A stretch of 64,000 nucleotides of DNA from Planctomycetota bacterium. GTDB lineage: Bacteria; Planctomycetota; Phycisphaerae; UBA1845; UTPLA1. Below, piece by piece: positions 24,449 to 32,983 of the stretch (within the stretch, counting starts at the first letter, position 1; every line of letters starts with the position of its first letter). Position numbers and translations under genes: made by a program. The stretch spans positions 1-64,000 of the forward strand of contig JAATGM010000060.1 of the NCBI GenBank assembly GCA_015654675.1. Reading direction: 5' to 3'. Below the pieces are notes generated by a model, which was not told the origin of the DNA, searched no databases, and saw nothing but the letters and a program-made list of their open reading frames with translations.

Positions 24449-25080
24449 GGTGTTTCTCCTTTCTGGGGTTTGGGCAGATCGTTGCCGTCTTCATCTTTGG
24501 TGATGGCCGGGTAGGCGCCGACGTAGAACTTCATCAGGCGGCCGGCCGGTGCCTGTTCGTCGTGATACTCGGCGGCGAGTTGCGCGACGGTGGCCGACAG
24601 GCGTTCGGTGAAGGCGTTTCGCGCGGCGGCGTCGGCGAAGCGGACGTCGACCTGGAGGGTGAACGTCGCGAGTTTCTGGTTGGCCTTGTCGGCGCGACGC
24701 TGCAGGACGGCGAGGTCGCTGATAGTTCGCGCGGCGACGGCGACCTGATACGCAGACGAAAGCTTGTCGGCGACGCGGCTGGGGTCGGTGGCCAGTGATC
24801 CGAGTGCGGCCGGGCTGATGACGTAGCTGCGAGCGGTGGCACAGACGAGGCGTTCGAGGCAGTTGCCTTTGCGACGCCTTTTGATTGTTCGCACCAGGCC
24901 GGCGCGTTCGAGTTCGCGGAGGTGGTAGTTGAGTTTTTGGCGTGGGAGCTTCATGCGGCGGGCGAGGCCGGCGGCGGAGTCGGGTTCGGCGAGATTTTCG
25001 AGGAGTCGCAGGCGGAGGGGGTGGAGGATGGCGGCCGCCTGGCGGGGGCCTTCGATTGTCCTTGCGGGAACGGCACTCAT
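24445..25080 (-). CDS. ArsR-type winged-helix transcription regulator
   Basis: A 211-residue cytosolic regulator. N-terminal winged helix: AAAILHPLRLRLLENLAEPD, SAAGLARRMKLPRQKLNYHL (recognition helix) and RELERAGLVRTIKRRRKGNCLER as wing. The C-terminal about 120 residues carry a helical effector or dimer domain. The gene has its own promoter so close that the mRNA should be nearly leaderless, and it is coupled to an SRPBCC gene, which may bind the signal. It probably regulates its own operon, but no clear dyad was found. Confidence 0.88.
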   Translation of the reverse strand: MSAVPARTIEGPRQAAAILHPLRLRLLENLAEPDSAAGLARRMKLPRQKLNYHLRELERAGLVRTIKRRRKGNCLERLVCATARSYVISPAALGSLATDPSRVADKLSSAYQVAVAARTISDLAVLQRRADKANQKLATFTLQVDVRFADAAARNAFTERLSATVAQLAAEYHDEQAPAGRLMKFYVGAYPAITKDEDGNDLPKPQKGETP

Positions 25081-25087
25081 GGGGTGT

Positions 25088-25116
25088 ACAATACAACCGA
25101 CTAATTAAGATGTCAA
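25088..25116 (-). promoter_or_regulatory. Strong sigma-70 promoter giving a near-leaderless mRNA
   Basis: On the minus strand TTGACA (25116-25111), a 17-base spacer, then TATTGT (25093-25088). Only seven bases separate the -10 box from the ATG at 25080, so transcription should begin at or next to the start codon, with no room for a Shine-Dalgarno site. Confidence 0.6.
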
Positions 25117-25284
25117 GAAAAAAATAATTGTCGGTAGATTGTTTTCACAAGTCGAGCAGCGGTACGGTCCTGCGGTGCGATTGCGAGGTCCGGCCGGGCG
25201 GATTTTCGAACAAAACAAAACGCGGGCTCGTATGATAGATGTGTTGCGAAACTCCTTTTTCCATCATGCCAAAGGAGGTATCGA

Positions 25285-25620
25285 ATGAACATTCACTATA
25301 CGGGTCGAAACGTCCGGGTTGACGGAGCGATGAAGCAATTCGTCGAACGACGTCTTGAGTATTCCATTGGGCGGTTTGCGCGGCGCATTACCGACGTGCA
25401 TGTCAGATTGGCGGACCTGAATGGTCCGCGCGGCGGTGTTGATCAGCATTGCCGCTTGACGATTCACCTGCATCCGCGCGGAGAGCTTTTGGTAGAAGAC
25501 TGCGCCGTTGACGCCGAGTCGGCAGTTACGCAGGCAGCGGCCCGCGCAGGGCAAGTCGTGCGACGCGAGTTAGACCGGCGGCGCACAGCGCGGACACGTA
25601 AGGCCGCGACCGCGGCCTGA
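25285..25620 (+). CDS. hpf: Ribosome hibernation promoting factor (short form)
   Basis: A 111-residue protein of the HPF/RaiA (sigma-54 modulation) family. It begins MNIHYTGRNVRVDGAMKQFV, as is typical, followed by RRLEYSIGRFARRITDVHV, RLTIHLHPRGELLVED and the C-terminal helix AVTQAAARAGQVVRREL. It would bind the 30S decoding site in slow growth and promote inactive ribosomes. It lacks the C-terminal dimerisation domain of long HPF. AAAGGAGG precedes the ATG by six bases; a TATGAT at 25231-25236 may be its -10 box. Confidence 0.92.
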   Translation: MNIHYTGRNVRVDGAMKQFVERRLEYSIGRFARRITDVHVRLADLNGPRGGVDQHCRLTIHLHPRGELLVEDCAVDAESAVTQAAARAGQVVRRELDRRRTARTRKAATAA

Positions 25621-25708
25621 CGTGATCTAAAATCTGAAGCACACCCCAAGTCGCACCCATTCCGGGCTTGCGTCCGGAATGGCTATCGGGTGATTGAGGA
25701 GCACACGC

Positions 25709-27805
25709 ATGCAGCTCAACCTCGGGAGAGTGATTCCCCACTCGTTTGCCGTTGTCATACTTTGTTGCGCTCTGCACGCCGAGGCAGCCGACGACCCACA
25801 GGCGTTCGTTGCTAAGGTGATCGATCATTACCGAGGCATGAAGTCCTACCAGGACCGGGTCACCTTTACGACGGAATATATTGGGAAAGACAGCGATGGA
25901 GACGACGAAAGCCAGACGAACGAAAGCATGGCATCGCTCTGTTTCAGTTCTCCCAACCGAGTCGCCTACAAGAGTCGTCAGAATGAACTGTACTGTGATG
26001 GAAAAACGCTGACGATTTTTTCACCCGATCTCGATCAGTTCATTCAGACCCCCGCACCCGCCAAATTGAATCTGGCCGATCTGCCGGGTAACTCGACGCT
26101 TGGATCGCGGAACACCAATCCCGTCCTTGCAGTGGTTGGGAAGCCGGGCGAGGCATTTGACCGACTGTTCCCCAATGTGCAGTCGTTGACCAGCGTGCGT
26201 GCCGAGACGCGTGATGGGGTGAAGGGACACCTGCTGGAAGGAGTGCTTTCGGCTCCGTTCGATTCGGACGACCAGACCGCTCCTTTTCGCGCCTGGTTTG
26301 ACGATCAGCTGCTGTTACGAGAAATCGAGATTGATCTGAAGAATGCGTCTCAAGAGTTCAAATCGCGTCGCGCGGCGCAGGAAGCTGATTCTGACGATGG
26401 AAAGCCGGCGTCCCCCCCGGTCGTCGATCGATACCTTATTCACGTCAAATTTGGAGACATCGTCACCAACGCAGATATGCCGGCGGATCGGTTTGAGTTC
26501 AAGCCCGAACCGGCGGCGAAGAGAGTCGAGGGATTTGATTGGTCCAGTCGCGGAAGCGCGGCCGACCTGGTCGGGCAGGTCGCTCCCGTTTTTTTCGGAA
26601 CGGGCCTGGGTGGAAAGGCCATCTCGCTGGCGGAACTGAAAGGTCGGGTGGTCGTGCTCGATTTCTGGGCGACGTGGTGTCACCCATGCGTGGAGGCCAT
26701 TCCCCACGTTCAAAAACTTGCTGATCAGTTCAAGGGTAAGAGCGTTACCGTGCTGGGAGTTAACCGGGACACCGGCCCCGGCCCGATCGCAGCGAAGAAA
26801 GTGCAGCGATTCCTCAACAAGAAGCAGATTACGCTTGAGCAGTTTCTCGACACGGAGGGCGGAATCGCCAAGGCCTACCACGTATCGGGAATTCCCACGC
26901 TGGTGCTGATTGATCAGAAAGGCATCATTCGTGATGCGCGGGTCGGCTTCGATGAAGGCGTCGAGGCGTCTTTCGCCGAGTCGATCGACAATCTGTTACA
27001 GGGAAAGCCGTTGGCGGCTTCGGCTGACGCAAAGCAATCGGCTGAGGGCGAGGGCAAAGATGACGAAGGCGACGAGGACGAGGATGAATCGGCGACAGCG
27101 AACGGCAAGAATGGGGCGAGCTCGCTGGCGAATCTGAACTCGGGTGCGATTGCGCCGACCAAAGGCACGCGAGTCTATTGCAACGGTTACAACGTTCGGT
27201 CCTTCGACATCGATGGCGACGGTCGGCCGGAATTCATCTCCACGGGTTTTCAGGGCGACATCATTGTCGTTGATCCTGACGGCAAGCAGAGCAACAGTAT
27301 TCATCTGAGCAAGACACCAGCCGGTGCGAGCATGTCCTTCGCGCAGCCGTTTCGCAACGGCAAGGAGACGTGGTGGGCCGTCATTTTTTCTCACTATCGC
27401 ACGGGAATGGATGAACGTTCGGAGGCCGCAGTTTACGACAGCACGGGCAAGAGATTGTGGGCATTCAAGCCGGAGTTGCCCAAGAAACGATCGGGCTCCC
27501 TGAAGCTCGCCGCCGGCGACTTGAACGGCGACGGCAAGCCGGAGATCGTGATTGCCTTGACGCACTATAAACGCGTTCCGATGGGCGATCGCTCGTTCTC
27601 GCTGGTTGATCAGAAGGCAAACCTGATCATCCTCGATTCTGCCGGGACGCAGCTTGCTCGTCGATTGGTGGGCACACGGGTCGACACACTCGCGATCGCG
27701 GCGCCGACCGACCGAACCAAACCGGCCGCGATCCTTTGCTTCGGTGATCAGGGTCTGCAGCGGTTCACATTCGACCTCGAAGCCGCTTCGAGCCAGGCGC
27801 GCTGA
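25709..27805 (+). CDS. Three-part secreted protein: LolA-like, TlpA thioredoxin, FG-GAP-like domains
   Basis: A 698-residue secreted protein with a signal peptide (SFAVVILCCALHAEA). Residues about 30-270 look like a DUF2092/LolA-type lipid-binding sheet (KVIDHYRGMKSYQDRVTF, VAYKSRQNELYCDGKTLTIF). Residues about 285-440 are a TlpA thioredoxin domain with WATWCHPCVEA (C324, C327) and SGIPTLVLID. A very acidic linker (EGEGKDDEGDEDEDE) leads to a C-terminal beta-propeller-like domain with FG-GAP/VCBS turns (DIDGDGRPEF, DLNGDGKPEIVI). Together this suggests a cell-surface or periplasmic redox protein. ATG has GAGGAG seven bases upstream. Confidence 0.85.
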   Translation: MQLNLGRVIPHSFAVVILCCALHAEAADDPQAFVAKVIDHYRGMKSYQDRVTFTTEYIGKDSDGDDESQTNESMASLCFSSPNRVAYKSRQNELYCDGKTLTIFSPDLDQFIQTPAPAKLNLADLPGNSTLGSRNTNPVLAVVGKPGEAFDRLFPNVQSLTSVRAETRDGVKGHLLEGVLSAPFDSDDQTAPFRAWFDDQLLLREIEIDLKNASQEFKSRRAAQEADSDDGKPASPPVVDRYLIHVKFGDIVTNADMPADRFEFKPEPAAKRVEGFDWSSRGSAADLVGQVAPVFFGTGLGGKAISLAELKGRVVVLDFWATWCHPCVEAIPHVQKLADQFKGKSVTVLGVNRDTGPGPIAAKKVQRFLNKKQITLEQFLDTEGGIAKAYHVSGIPTLVLIDQKGIIRDARVGFDEGVEASFAESIDNLLQGKPLAASADAKQSAEGEGKDDEGDEDEDESATANGKNGASSLANLNSGAIAPTKGTRVYCNGYNVRSFDIDGDGRPEFISTGFQGDIIVVDPDGKQSNSIHLSKTPAGASMSFAQPFRNGKETWWAVIFSHYRTGMDERSEAAVYDSTGKRLWAFKPELPKKRSGSLKLAAGDLNGDGKPEIVIALTHYKRVPMGDRSFSLVDQKANLIILDSAGTQLARRLVGTRVDTLAIAAPTDRTKPAAILCFGDQGLQRFTFDLEAASSQAR

Positions 27806-27828
27806 ACCTCGACTAGACGGATCAGTCG

Positions 27829-29349
27829 CTACCCGGTTACGGCTGGGTCGGCGGCGTCGATTATTTCGATTACTTCGGCGGGGGACTTGGTGCGGATCAG
27901 CCGTTCGCGGACGAACTCGCTGAGGGCGATGCTTGCGATTTGATTCAGCAGGAACACTTGCAGGTTTGGTCGATCGATCGGCGTTACGAGCAGGAATACC
28001 AGGCGCACGCCTTCGGCGGAGCGCTTGCTGAAGGGGATCGGCTCGGCCGATCGGCCGAACACGAGGGCGGGGGCGCGCAGCATGGGACAGCGCGCGTGAG
28101 GGATCGCGACGCCATCGCCCATGTCGGTCGGAAGTTCCTTTTCGCGGGCGAGGGCCAATTCGGCGACGTTCACGCCGGGCGGGAGTCGGTCGGCGGGGAT
28201 GAGCTTGGCTAACTCGCGAATCGCGGCTTCGGGCGTTGCGGCTTCGAAGTCGAGCAGTACGCCGCCGTTCGCGATCGCTTCCTTGAGGAACAGCTTGGGC
28301 AGCCGGGGGTATTCGTCTTCGATTCGGCCGACGATTTCCTCGAGGATGTCTTCGAGCGTGATCAGGCCGATCGGTCGGCCTTGCTCGATCACGACCGCCA
28401 TGTTTGCGCCGTCGCGCTGAAGCTGTTGCAGCATGCTTTCCAGCGTCTCGGCGGGCCCGGCCACGCGCAGCGGACGGATGAGGCGCTGCCAATCCGTGGG
28501 GTTGCCGCCCAGTGTCACGAGATCTTTCGCGAGGAGGTAGCCGACGGGTTTGGCGGCTTTGGCATCGAGGATCGGCCAACGGGAATAGCGGTGTTCGACG
28601 ACGGCGCGCAGGACGTCTTCGCTGGTGGCGGTCTTGGGTAGGAATTTGACGTCGGGCCAGGGGATCATGGCGTCGCGGACGGTTTCGGTGCCGAGGTCAA
28701 ATATGTTTTCCAAAACGAGCAGTCGATTCAGCGAAAACTCGCCGCGCGTCTGGGCGGTCGAGAGGAGCATCCGCAACTCTTCTTCGGAGTGGGCCACGTC
28801 GCCCTGGTCGGTGCCGAGGCCGATTTGGCGGAGCAGCCAGTTGCTGGCGCCGTTCAGGATTCGCATCGGGAGATAGAAGACGAAGTGCGCCCAGCGCAGG
28901 GGGTAGGCGATCGCCAGCGCGCTTTGCTCGGCGCGGCGGAGGGCCAAGCTCTTGGGGGCGAGTTCGCCGATCCAGATGTGCAGGAACGTGATGATGGCGA
29001 ATGCGGCCACGGCCGAGATCGAATGGCTGACGGCGGGCGACCACCAGTCCGGCAGATCGACGAATGCCTTGATGACGCGGCCGAAGGCCGGCTCACCGAT
29101 CCAGCCGAGACCGAGACTGGCCACGGTGATTCCCAACTGGGTGACCGACAGGTAGTTGTCGAGATGTTTGACCATCTCACCGGCGAGGCGGGCGCGGCGA
29201 TTGCCCTCCTTGGCGAGTTCCTCGATGCGCGTCGCGCGGACCTTCACCAGCGCGAACTCGGCCAAGACGAAGAATCCGTTTACCAGCACCAGGAGCAACG
29301 CGATCAGCACGTAGATCGGCGTGGTCCAATCCGGCGCGGTTCCTTCCAT
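27829..29349 (-). CDS. CNNM/CBS membrane protein fused to a PTS EIIA-like domain
   Basis: A 506-residue fusion. Residues 1-185 are a CNNM (DUF21) transmembrane domain: LVNGFFVLAEFALVKVRATR, LSVTQLGITVASLGLGWIGEP, IWIGELAPKSLAL. Residues about 225-345 carry a CBS pair (MIPWPDVKFLP, PVGYLLAKDL, GLITLEDILEEIVG). In HlyC/CorC relatives a CorC_HlyC domain should follow; here residues about 355-500 are instead a PTS EIIA type 2 (fructose/PtsN) domain with the phospho-acceptor signature GVAIPHAR (His418). It could be a Mg/Co transporter controlled by phosphorylation. ATG at 29349 has GGGAGG four bases upstream. No PTS EI/HPr genes occur in this window. Confidence 0.9.
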   Translation of the reverse strand: MEGTAPDWTTPIYVLIALLLVLVNGFFVLAEFALVKVRATRIEELAKEGNRRARLAGEMVKHLDNYLSVTQLGITVASLGLGWIGEPAFGRVIKAFVDLPDWWSPAVSHSISAVAAFAIITFLHIWIGELAPKSLALRRAEQSALAIAYPLRWAHFVFYLPMRILNGASNWLLRQIGLGTDQGDVAHSEEELRMLLSTAQTRGEFSLNRLLVLENIFDLGTETVRDAMIPWPDVKFLPKTATSEDVLRAVVEHRYSRWPILDAKAAKPVGYLLAKDLVTLGGNPTDWQRLIRPLRVAGPAETLESMLQQLQRDGANMAVVIEQGRPIGLITLEDILEEIVGRIEDEYPRLPKLFLKEAIANGGVLLDFEAATPEAAIRELAKLIPADRLPPGVNVAELALAREKELPTDMGDGVAIPHARCPMLRAPALVFGRSAEPIPFSKRSAEGVRLVFLLVTPIDRPNLQVFLLNQIASIALSEFVRERLIRTKSPAEVIEIIDAADPAVTG

Positions 29350-29430
29350 GTCGCCTCCCTTCAATCGGCCGAGAGTCTATACCGAACGGCTCGCCCGCGT
29401 ACCGGCGGCATCGACTACCATTTCGGGAGC

Positions 29431-30513
29431 ATGAGCACCGGCGACGAATCCGCTCCTTCGCCCGAACAGCCCGGCCGGCCGCGGCGCCGGAAGCGCTATG
29501 CCGGTACGCATCCGCGCCGATTTGACGAGCGCTACAAGGAATTGCAGCCCGGTAAGTATCCGGACATGCATGAGCACATTCGCGCGCAGGGGCGGACGCC
29601 GGCGGGTACGCATGTGCCGGTATTGATGGCGGAATCGTTGAAGGTGCTTCGGCCGGTGGCGGGGGAGGTGGTTGCTGATTGCACATTGGGGTTCGCGGGG
29701 CACGCTCGGGAGTTTCTAAAGCGAATTCAGCCCGGCGGGCGGCTGATTGGCCTCGATTGCGATGGCGTGCAACTGGAGCGTGCTCGGGCTCGGCTGGCCG
29801 AGATGAGCGGGGCGTATTCGTTGCATCGGACCAAGTTTGCCGGGTTGCCGAAGGTGTTAGAACGCGAGCAGGTTCGCGGTGTGGACATTGTGTTCGCGGA
29901 TCTTGGCGTATCGAGCATGCAGATTGACGATCCGGCGCGCGGGCTTTCGTACAAGCATGACGGCCCGCTTGACATGCGACTGGATGATCGGGCGGGTCGG
30001 ACGGCGGCGGACTGGCTGGCGCGGGCATCGGGGGGTGAGCTTGCGGGCGCGTTGCGAGAGTTCGCAGACGAACCGGATGCTGAGGTGATTGCCGAGGCGG
30101 TCGTTGCGCGGCGGCGCCGGGAAGCGCTTGCGACTACGGGACAGCTTGTCGATCTGGTGCTGGCCGCGAAGGGGCTGACGCGCCGGAATTGGCGTCTGGC
30201 CGGCGATTCGCATCCGGCGGCGCGGACGTTTCAGGCGCTTCGCATTCTGGTGAACGACGAGCTGGGGGCTTTGGCGGAGTTGCTGCGTGTCGCCCCGAAT
30301 TGTCTGAACCCTGGCGGTCGAATCGGCATTATCAGTTTTCACAGCGGCGAGGACCGGCTTGTGAAACGCGCGTTTTCCGCGGGCCGGGAGGGCGGGCTGT
30401 ATCGTGATGTCAGCGATGACGTTGTGCGCCCCAGCGCCGGGGAGCGGCGTGACAATCCGCGGAGCGGTTCGGCACGGCTTCGCTGGGCGGTTCGAGCCGG
30501 GAGCCCCGAATAG
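29431..30513 (+). CDS. rsmH: 16S rRNA m4C1402 methyltransferase RsmH
   Basis: A 360-residue protein; the enzyme N4-methylates C1402 of 16S rRNA using SAM. Conserved motifs: HVPVLMAESLKVL, VADCTLGFAGHAREFL (SAM-binding), LIGLDCDGVQLERA, DIVFADLGVSSMQIDD, RGLSYKHDGPLDMRLD, TFQALRILVNDELGAL and GRIGIISFHSGEDRLVK. RsmH is usually about 310 residues; here about 60 residues precede the conserved start, unless translation begins at MHEHIRAQ near residue 45. It is not followed by ftsL/ftsI as in most bacteria; the next gene is an efflux adaptor. Confidence 0.93.
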   Translation: MSTGDESAPSPEQPGRPRRRKRYAGTHPRRFDERYKELQPGKYPDMHEHIRAQGRTPAGTHVPVLMAESLKVLRPVAGEVVADCTLGFAGHAREFLKRIQPGGRLIGLDCDGVQLERARARLAEMSGAYSLHRTKFAGLPKVLEREQVRGVDIVFADLGVSSMQIDDPARGLSYKHDGPLDMRLDDRAGRTAADWLARASGGELAGALREFADEPDAEVIAEAVVARRRREALATTGQLVDLVLAAKGLTRRNWRLAGDSHPAARTFQALRILVNDELGALAELLRVAPNCLNPGGRIGIISFHSGEDRLVKRAFSAGREGGLYRDVSDDVVRPSAGERRDNPRSGSARLRWAVRAGSPE

Positions 30514-30676
30514 CGGCGGCGGGGGGGGGTGGGTACAATCCTGCCGATCTGAAAAAGGCCTTTCCCGGCGGCCCGGGCGTGTTCCGGTAACTTTTGCAGG
30601 AAAATATTGACCCCGGAAACCGCTAACTATCAGGGGCAGTGCAGTTTAGTCCTCGTCCTCGTCTAGGAATCGATGA

Positions 30677-32137
30677 ATGGCGTCCAGCGGAAAAAGTAGC
30701 ACCAAGTATTTCGTCATTGCGGCGGTCGTATTGCTTTTGGTGGGCGGCGGATTCATGTTCCGCGGCTTCAGTCTGGCGAGTTTTCTCGACGGCGAGACGG
30801 AGCAGATTTCTCGCGGCGACCTCACCATTCCCATTACCGCCAATGGCTCGATTGATGCGAATCAGCTGATCGAGATGAAGGCCAAGGCCAGCGGCGAAGT
30901 CCAGACGATTCACGTCGTTGAAGGCCAGATGGTCAAGGCCGGAGATCTCCTGATCGAGCTGGACCCAGTCGACGAGCAGCGCAATCTCGAACGTGCTGAA
31001 GCCACCCTGCAGCGTGCTGAAGCGTCGCTCATGCAGAACAAGATCGCGCTGTCCGAGCAGGAAAAGACCCTTCCACTCAACACCATACGCGCCAACGCAG
31101 CCCTGGACGATTCCAAGTCCCGCATGATGGTCGCCGAGGTTGATTGGAAAAAGACCGACGATCTCTACAACCGAAAGCCGCCAATCGCCAGCAAGCAGGA
31201 ATGGACGCTCCGCAAGTCCAATTTCCAGTCTGCCGAGGCCTCCGTGAAAACCGCGGAGGCGAACTACGAATCAGCCCAGGTCACCGAGAAAACCAATCTC
31301 CAAAACGCTCAGCAAAACGTCAAGATCGCCGAAGGCGCGTATAACGAAGCAAAGAAGAGCTTCGAAGAGACGCAGCTTCGTCTCAAGGAAACCCGCATCT
31401 TCGCCCCTGAGGACGGCATGATCTTTGCCGTCAAAACCAAGAAGGGCGAACTCGTCCAAAGCGGCAAGACCTCCATCACGGGAGGAACCCCGCTTCTCTA
31501 CATCGCCGATACTTCCAAGCTCGTCGTCATCGCTCAGGTCGATGAAGCCGACATCGGCGCCGTCCGCCGCGTTTCCCCAGAATATGCGCAGCCCGGGCAT
31601 ACTCGGCTCATGGAAACCGCCGAACTGCTCCGAGTCGCTCACGTCGACGACCTGCAGAACCCCACTTCTCAGTCGGCTCCAGCCGCCAACCCACTCGACT
31701 CGGTTGTCGGCCAGCGCGTCAAGGTGACCGTCGAGGCCTACCGAAACGACACCTTTGAAGGCATCATCGAGCGAATCCTTCCGCAGCCGCAGATGCTTAA
31801 TAACGTCCGCACGTTCGACGTGCGCATCGTGCTGCTCGGGAAGGACCTACAGAAGCTGCTGGGCATGCAGGCGGACGTTGAGTTCACCGCCGACAAGGTG
31901 TCCAACGCGCTACGGGTGAAGAACGAAGCCATCTATAGCGAGGGCAAGGAATCCTACGTATTTACACCGGTCGGCAAGGACAAAAAGGACGAGCGCAAGC
32001 ACCTGGTCAAAATCGGCGTGACGGACGGGATCTACACCGAAATTCGCAGCGGCTGGCCCGACAAAGAGACGGAGTATTTCGTGAAGCGGCCTAAGAAGAC
32101 GCAGCGCGAACAGGAAGAATCGGAAAAGAGCAAGTAG
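30677..32137 (+). CDS. HlyD/MacA-type periplasmic adaptor of an ABC exporter
   Basis: A 486-residue membrane-fusion protein: N-terminal membrane anchor (YFVIAAVVLLLVGGGFMF), first half of a lipoyl domain (MKAKASGEVQTIHVVEGQMVKAGDLLIELD), long alpha-helical hairpin (about 105-235, Lys/Glu/Ala-rich), second lipoyl half (KETRIFAPEDGMIFAVKTKKGELV) and beta-barrel (VVIAQVDEADIGAV). It should link the ATPase/permease pair encoded downstream to an outer-membrane channel. AGGA lies eight bases before the ATG; the ATPase gene follows by 24 bases. Confidence 0.93.
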   Translation: MASSGKSSTKYFVIAAVVLLLVGGGFMFRGFSLASFLDGETEQISRGDLTIPITANGSIDANQLIEMKAKASGEVQTIHVVEGQMVKAGDLLIELDPVDEQRNLERAEATLQRAEASLMQNKIALSEQEKTLPLNTIRANAALDDSKSRMMVAEVDWKKTDDLYNRKPPIASKQEWTLRKSNFQSAEASVKTAEANYESAQVTEKTNLQNAQQNVKIAEGAYNEAKKSFEETQLRLKETRIFAPEDGMIFAVKTKKGELVQSGKTSITGGTPLLYIADTSKLVVIAQVDEADIGAVRRVSPEYAQPGHTRLMETAELLRVAHVDDLQNPTSQSAPAANPLDSVVGQRVKVTVEAYRNDTFEGIIERILPQPQMLNNVRTFDVRIVLLGKDLQKLLGMQADVEFTADKVSNALRVKNEAIYSEGKESYVFTPVGKDKKDERKHLVKIGVTDGIYTEIRSGWPDKETEYFVKRPKKTQREQEESEKSK

Positions 32138-32161
32138 GGCGCGCGAAGCCGCTGAGACTCC

Positions 32162-32977
32162 ATGATTATTCGCATCCGGCAACTCACGAAGTTCTACGAG
32201 ATGGGCGACACGGTCGTTCGGGCGCTCGACGGCGTCGACCTGGACGTCGAAGAGGGTGCGTTCATCGCCATCGTCGGTCCGTCGGGCAGCGGCAAGAGCA
32301 CGATGATGCACCTCATCGGGGCGCTGGATCGGCCGACGTCCGGGACGTATGAACTGGACGGCGAGCTGGTGAGCGGCATGTCCGATGGGCAGCTTGCCAG
32401 CGTTCGGAATCGCAAAATCGGGTTTGTCTTTCAGACGTTTAATCTGATTCAGCGTACGAGCGCGGTGGACAACGTGGCGGTGCCACTTTTCTATGCCCGC
32501 AAGACTTCCGTCCGGGAGCCGGCCCTCAAGGCCCTCGCCCGCGTGGGACTCGAACAGCGGGCGTGGCACAATCCGAACGAGCTTTCCGGCGGCGAGCGTC
32601 AGCGGGTGGCCATCGCCAGGGGCATCGTGAACGACCCGAAGATTCTTCTCGCCGACGAGCCGACCGGAAATCTCGACTCCAAGACCGGCAAGCAGATCAT
32701 GGAGATCTTCCACGATCTGCACCGTTCCGGCGTCACGATCGTCCTCGTCACGCACGAACTTACTGTCGCCCTGCAGGCCCGCCGAATCGTCCGCATGCAC
32801 GACGGCAAGGTCCTCGACGATCGAATGGTGGACGACGCTCTCCGTCACGAGCTCACGACCAACTCGCTCGTCTCCGACGCGACACCGACGCCGAAGCCGC
32901 CGCCCCCGCCGGTTCAACCCCCTTCCGCCCAGCCGCCCGTGGCCCGCATCCCGGTTGCCCGGCCGGTAAAGGTGTAG
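32162..32977 (+). CDS. MacB/LolD-type ABC transporter ATPase
   Basis: A 271-residue ATPase. Walker A is GPSGSGKSTMMH, Q-loop FVFQTFNLIQRTSAVDNV, signature LSGGERQRVAIARG, Walker B ILLADEPTGNLD and H-loop VLVTHEL. MacB normally carries ATPase and permease in one chain; here they are separate genes. An unusual Pro-rich tail of about 45 residues (TPKPPPPPVQPPSAQPPVAR) follows the domain. Co-transcribed with the adaptor before and the permease six bases after. Confidence 0.93.
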   Translation: MIIRIRQLTKFYEMGDTVVRALDGVDLDVEEGAFIAIVGPSGSGKSTMMHLIGALDRPTSGTYELDGELVSGMSDGQLASVRNRKIGFVFQTFNLIQRTSAVDNVAVPLFYARKTSVREPALKALARVGLEQRAWHNPNELSGGERQRVAIARGIVNDPKILLADEPTGNLDSKTGKQIMEIFHDLHRSGVTIVLVTHELTVALQARRIVRMHDGKVLDDRMVDDALRHELTTNSLVSDATPTPKPPPPPVQPPSAQPPVARIPVARPVKV

Positions 32978-32983
32978 CGCCCA

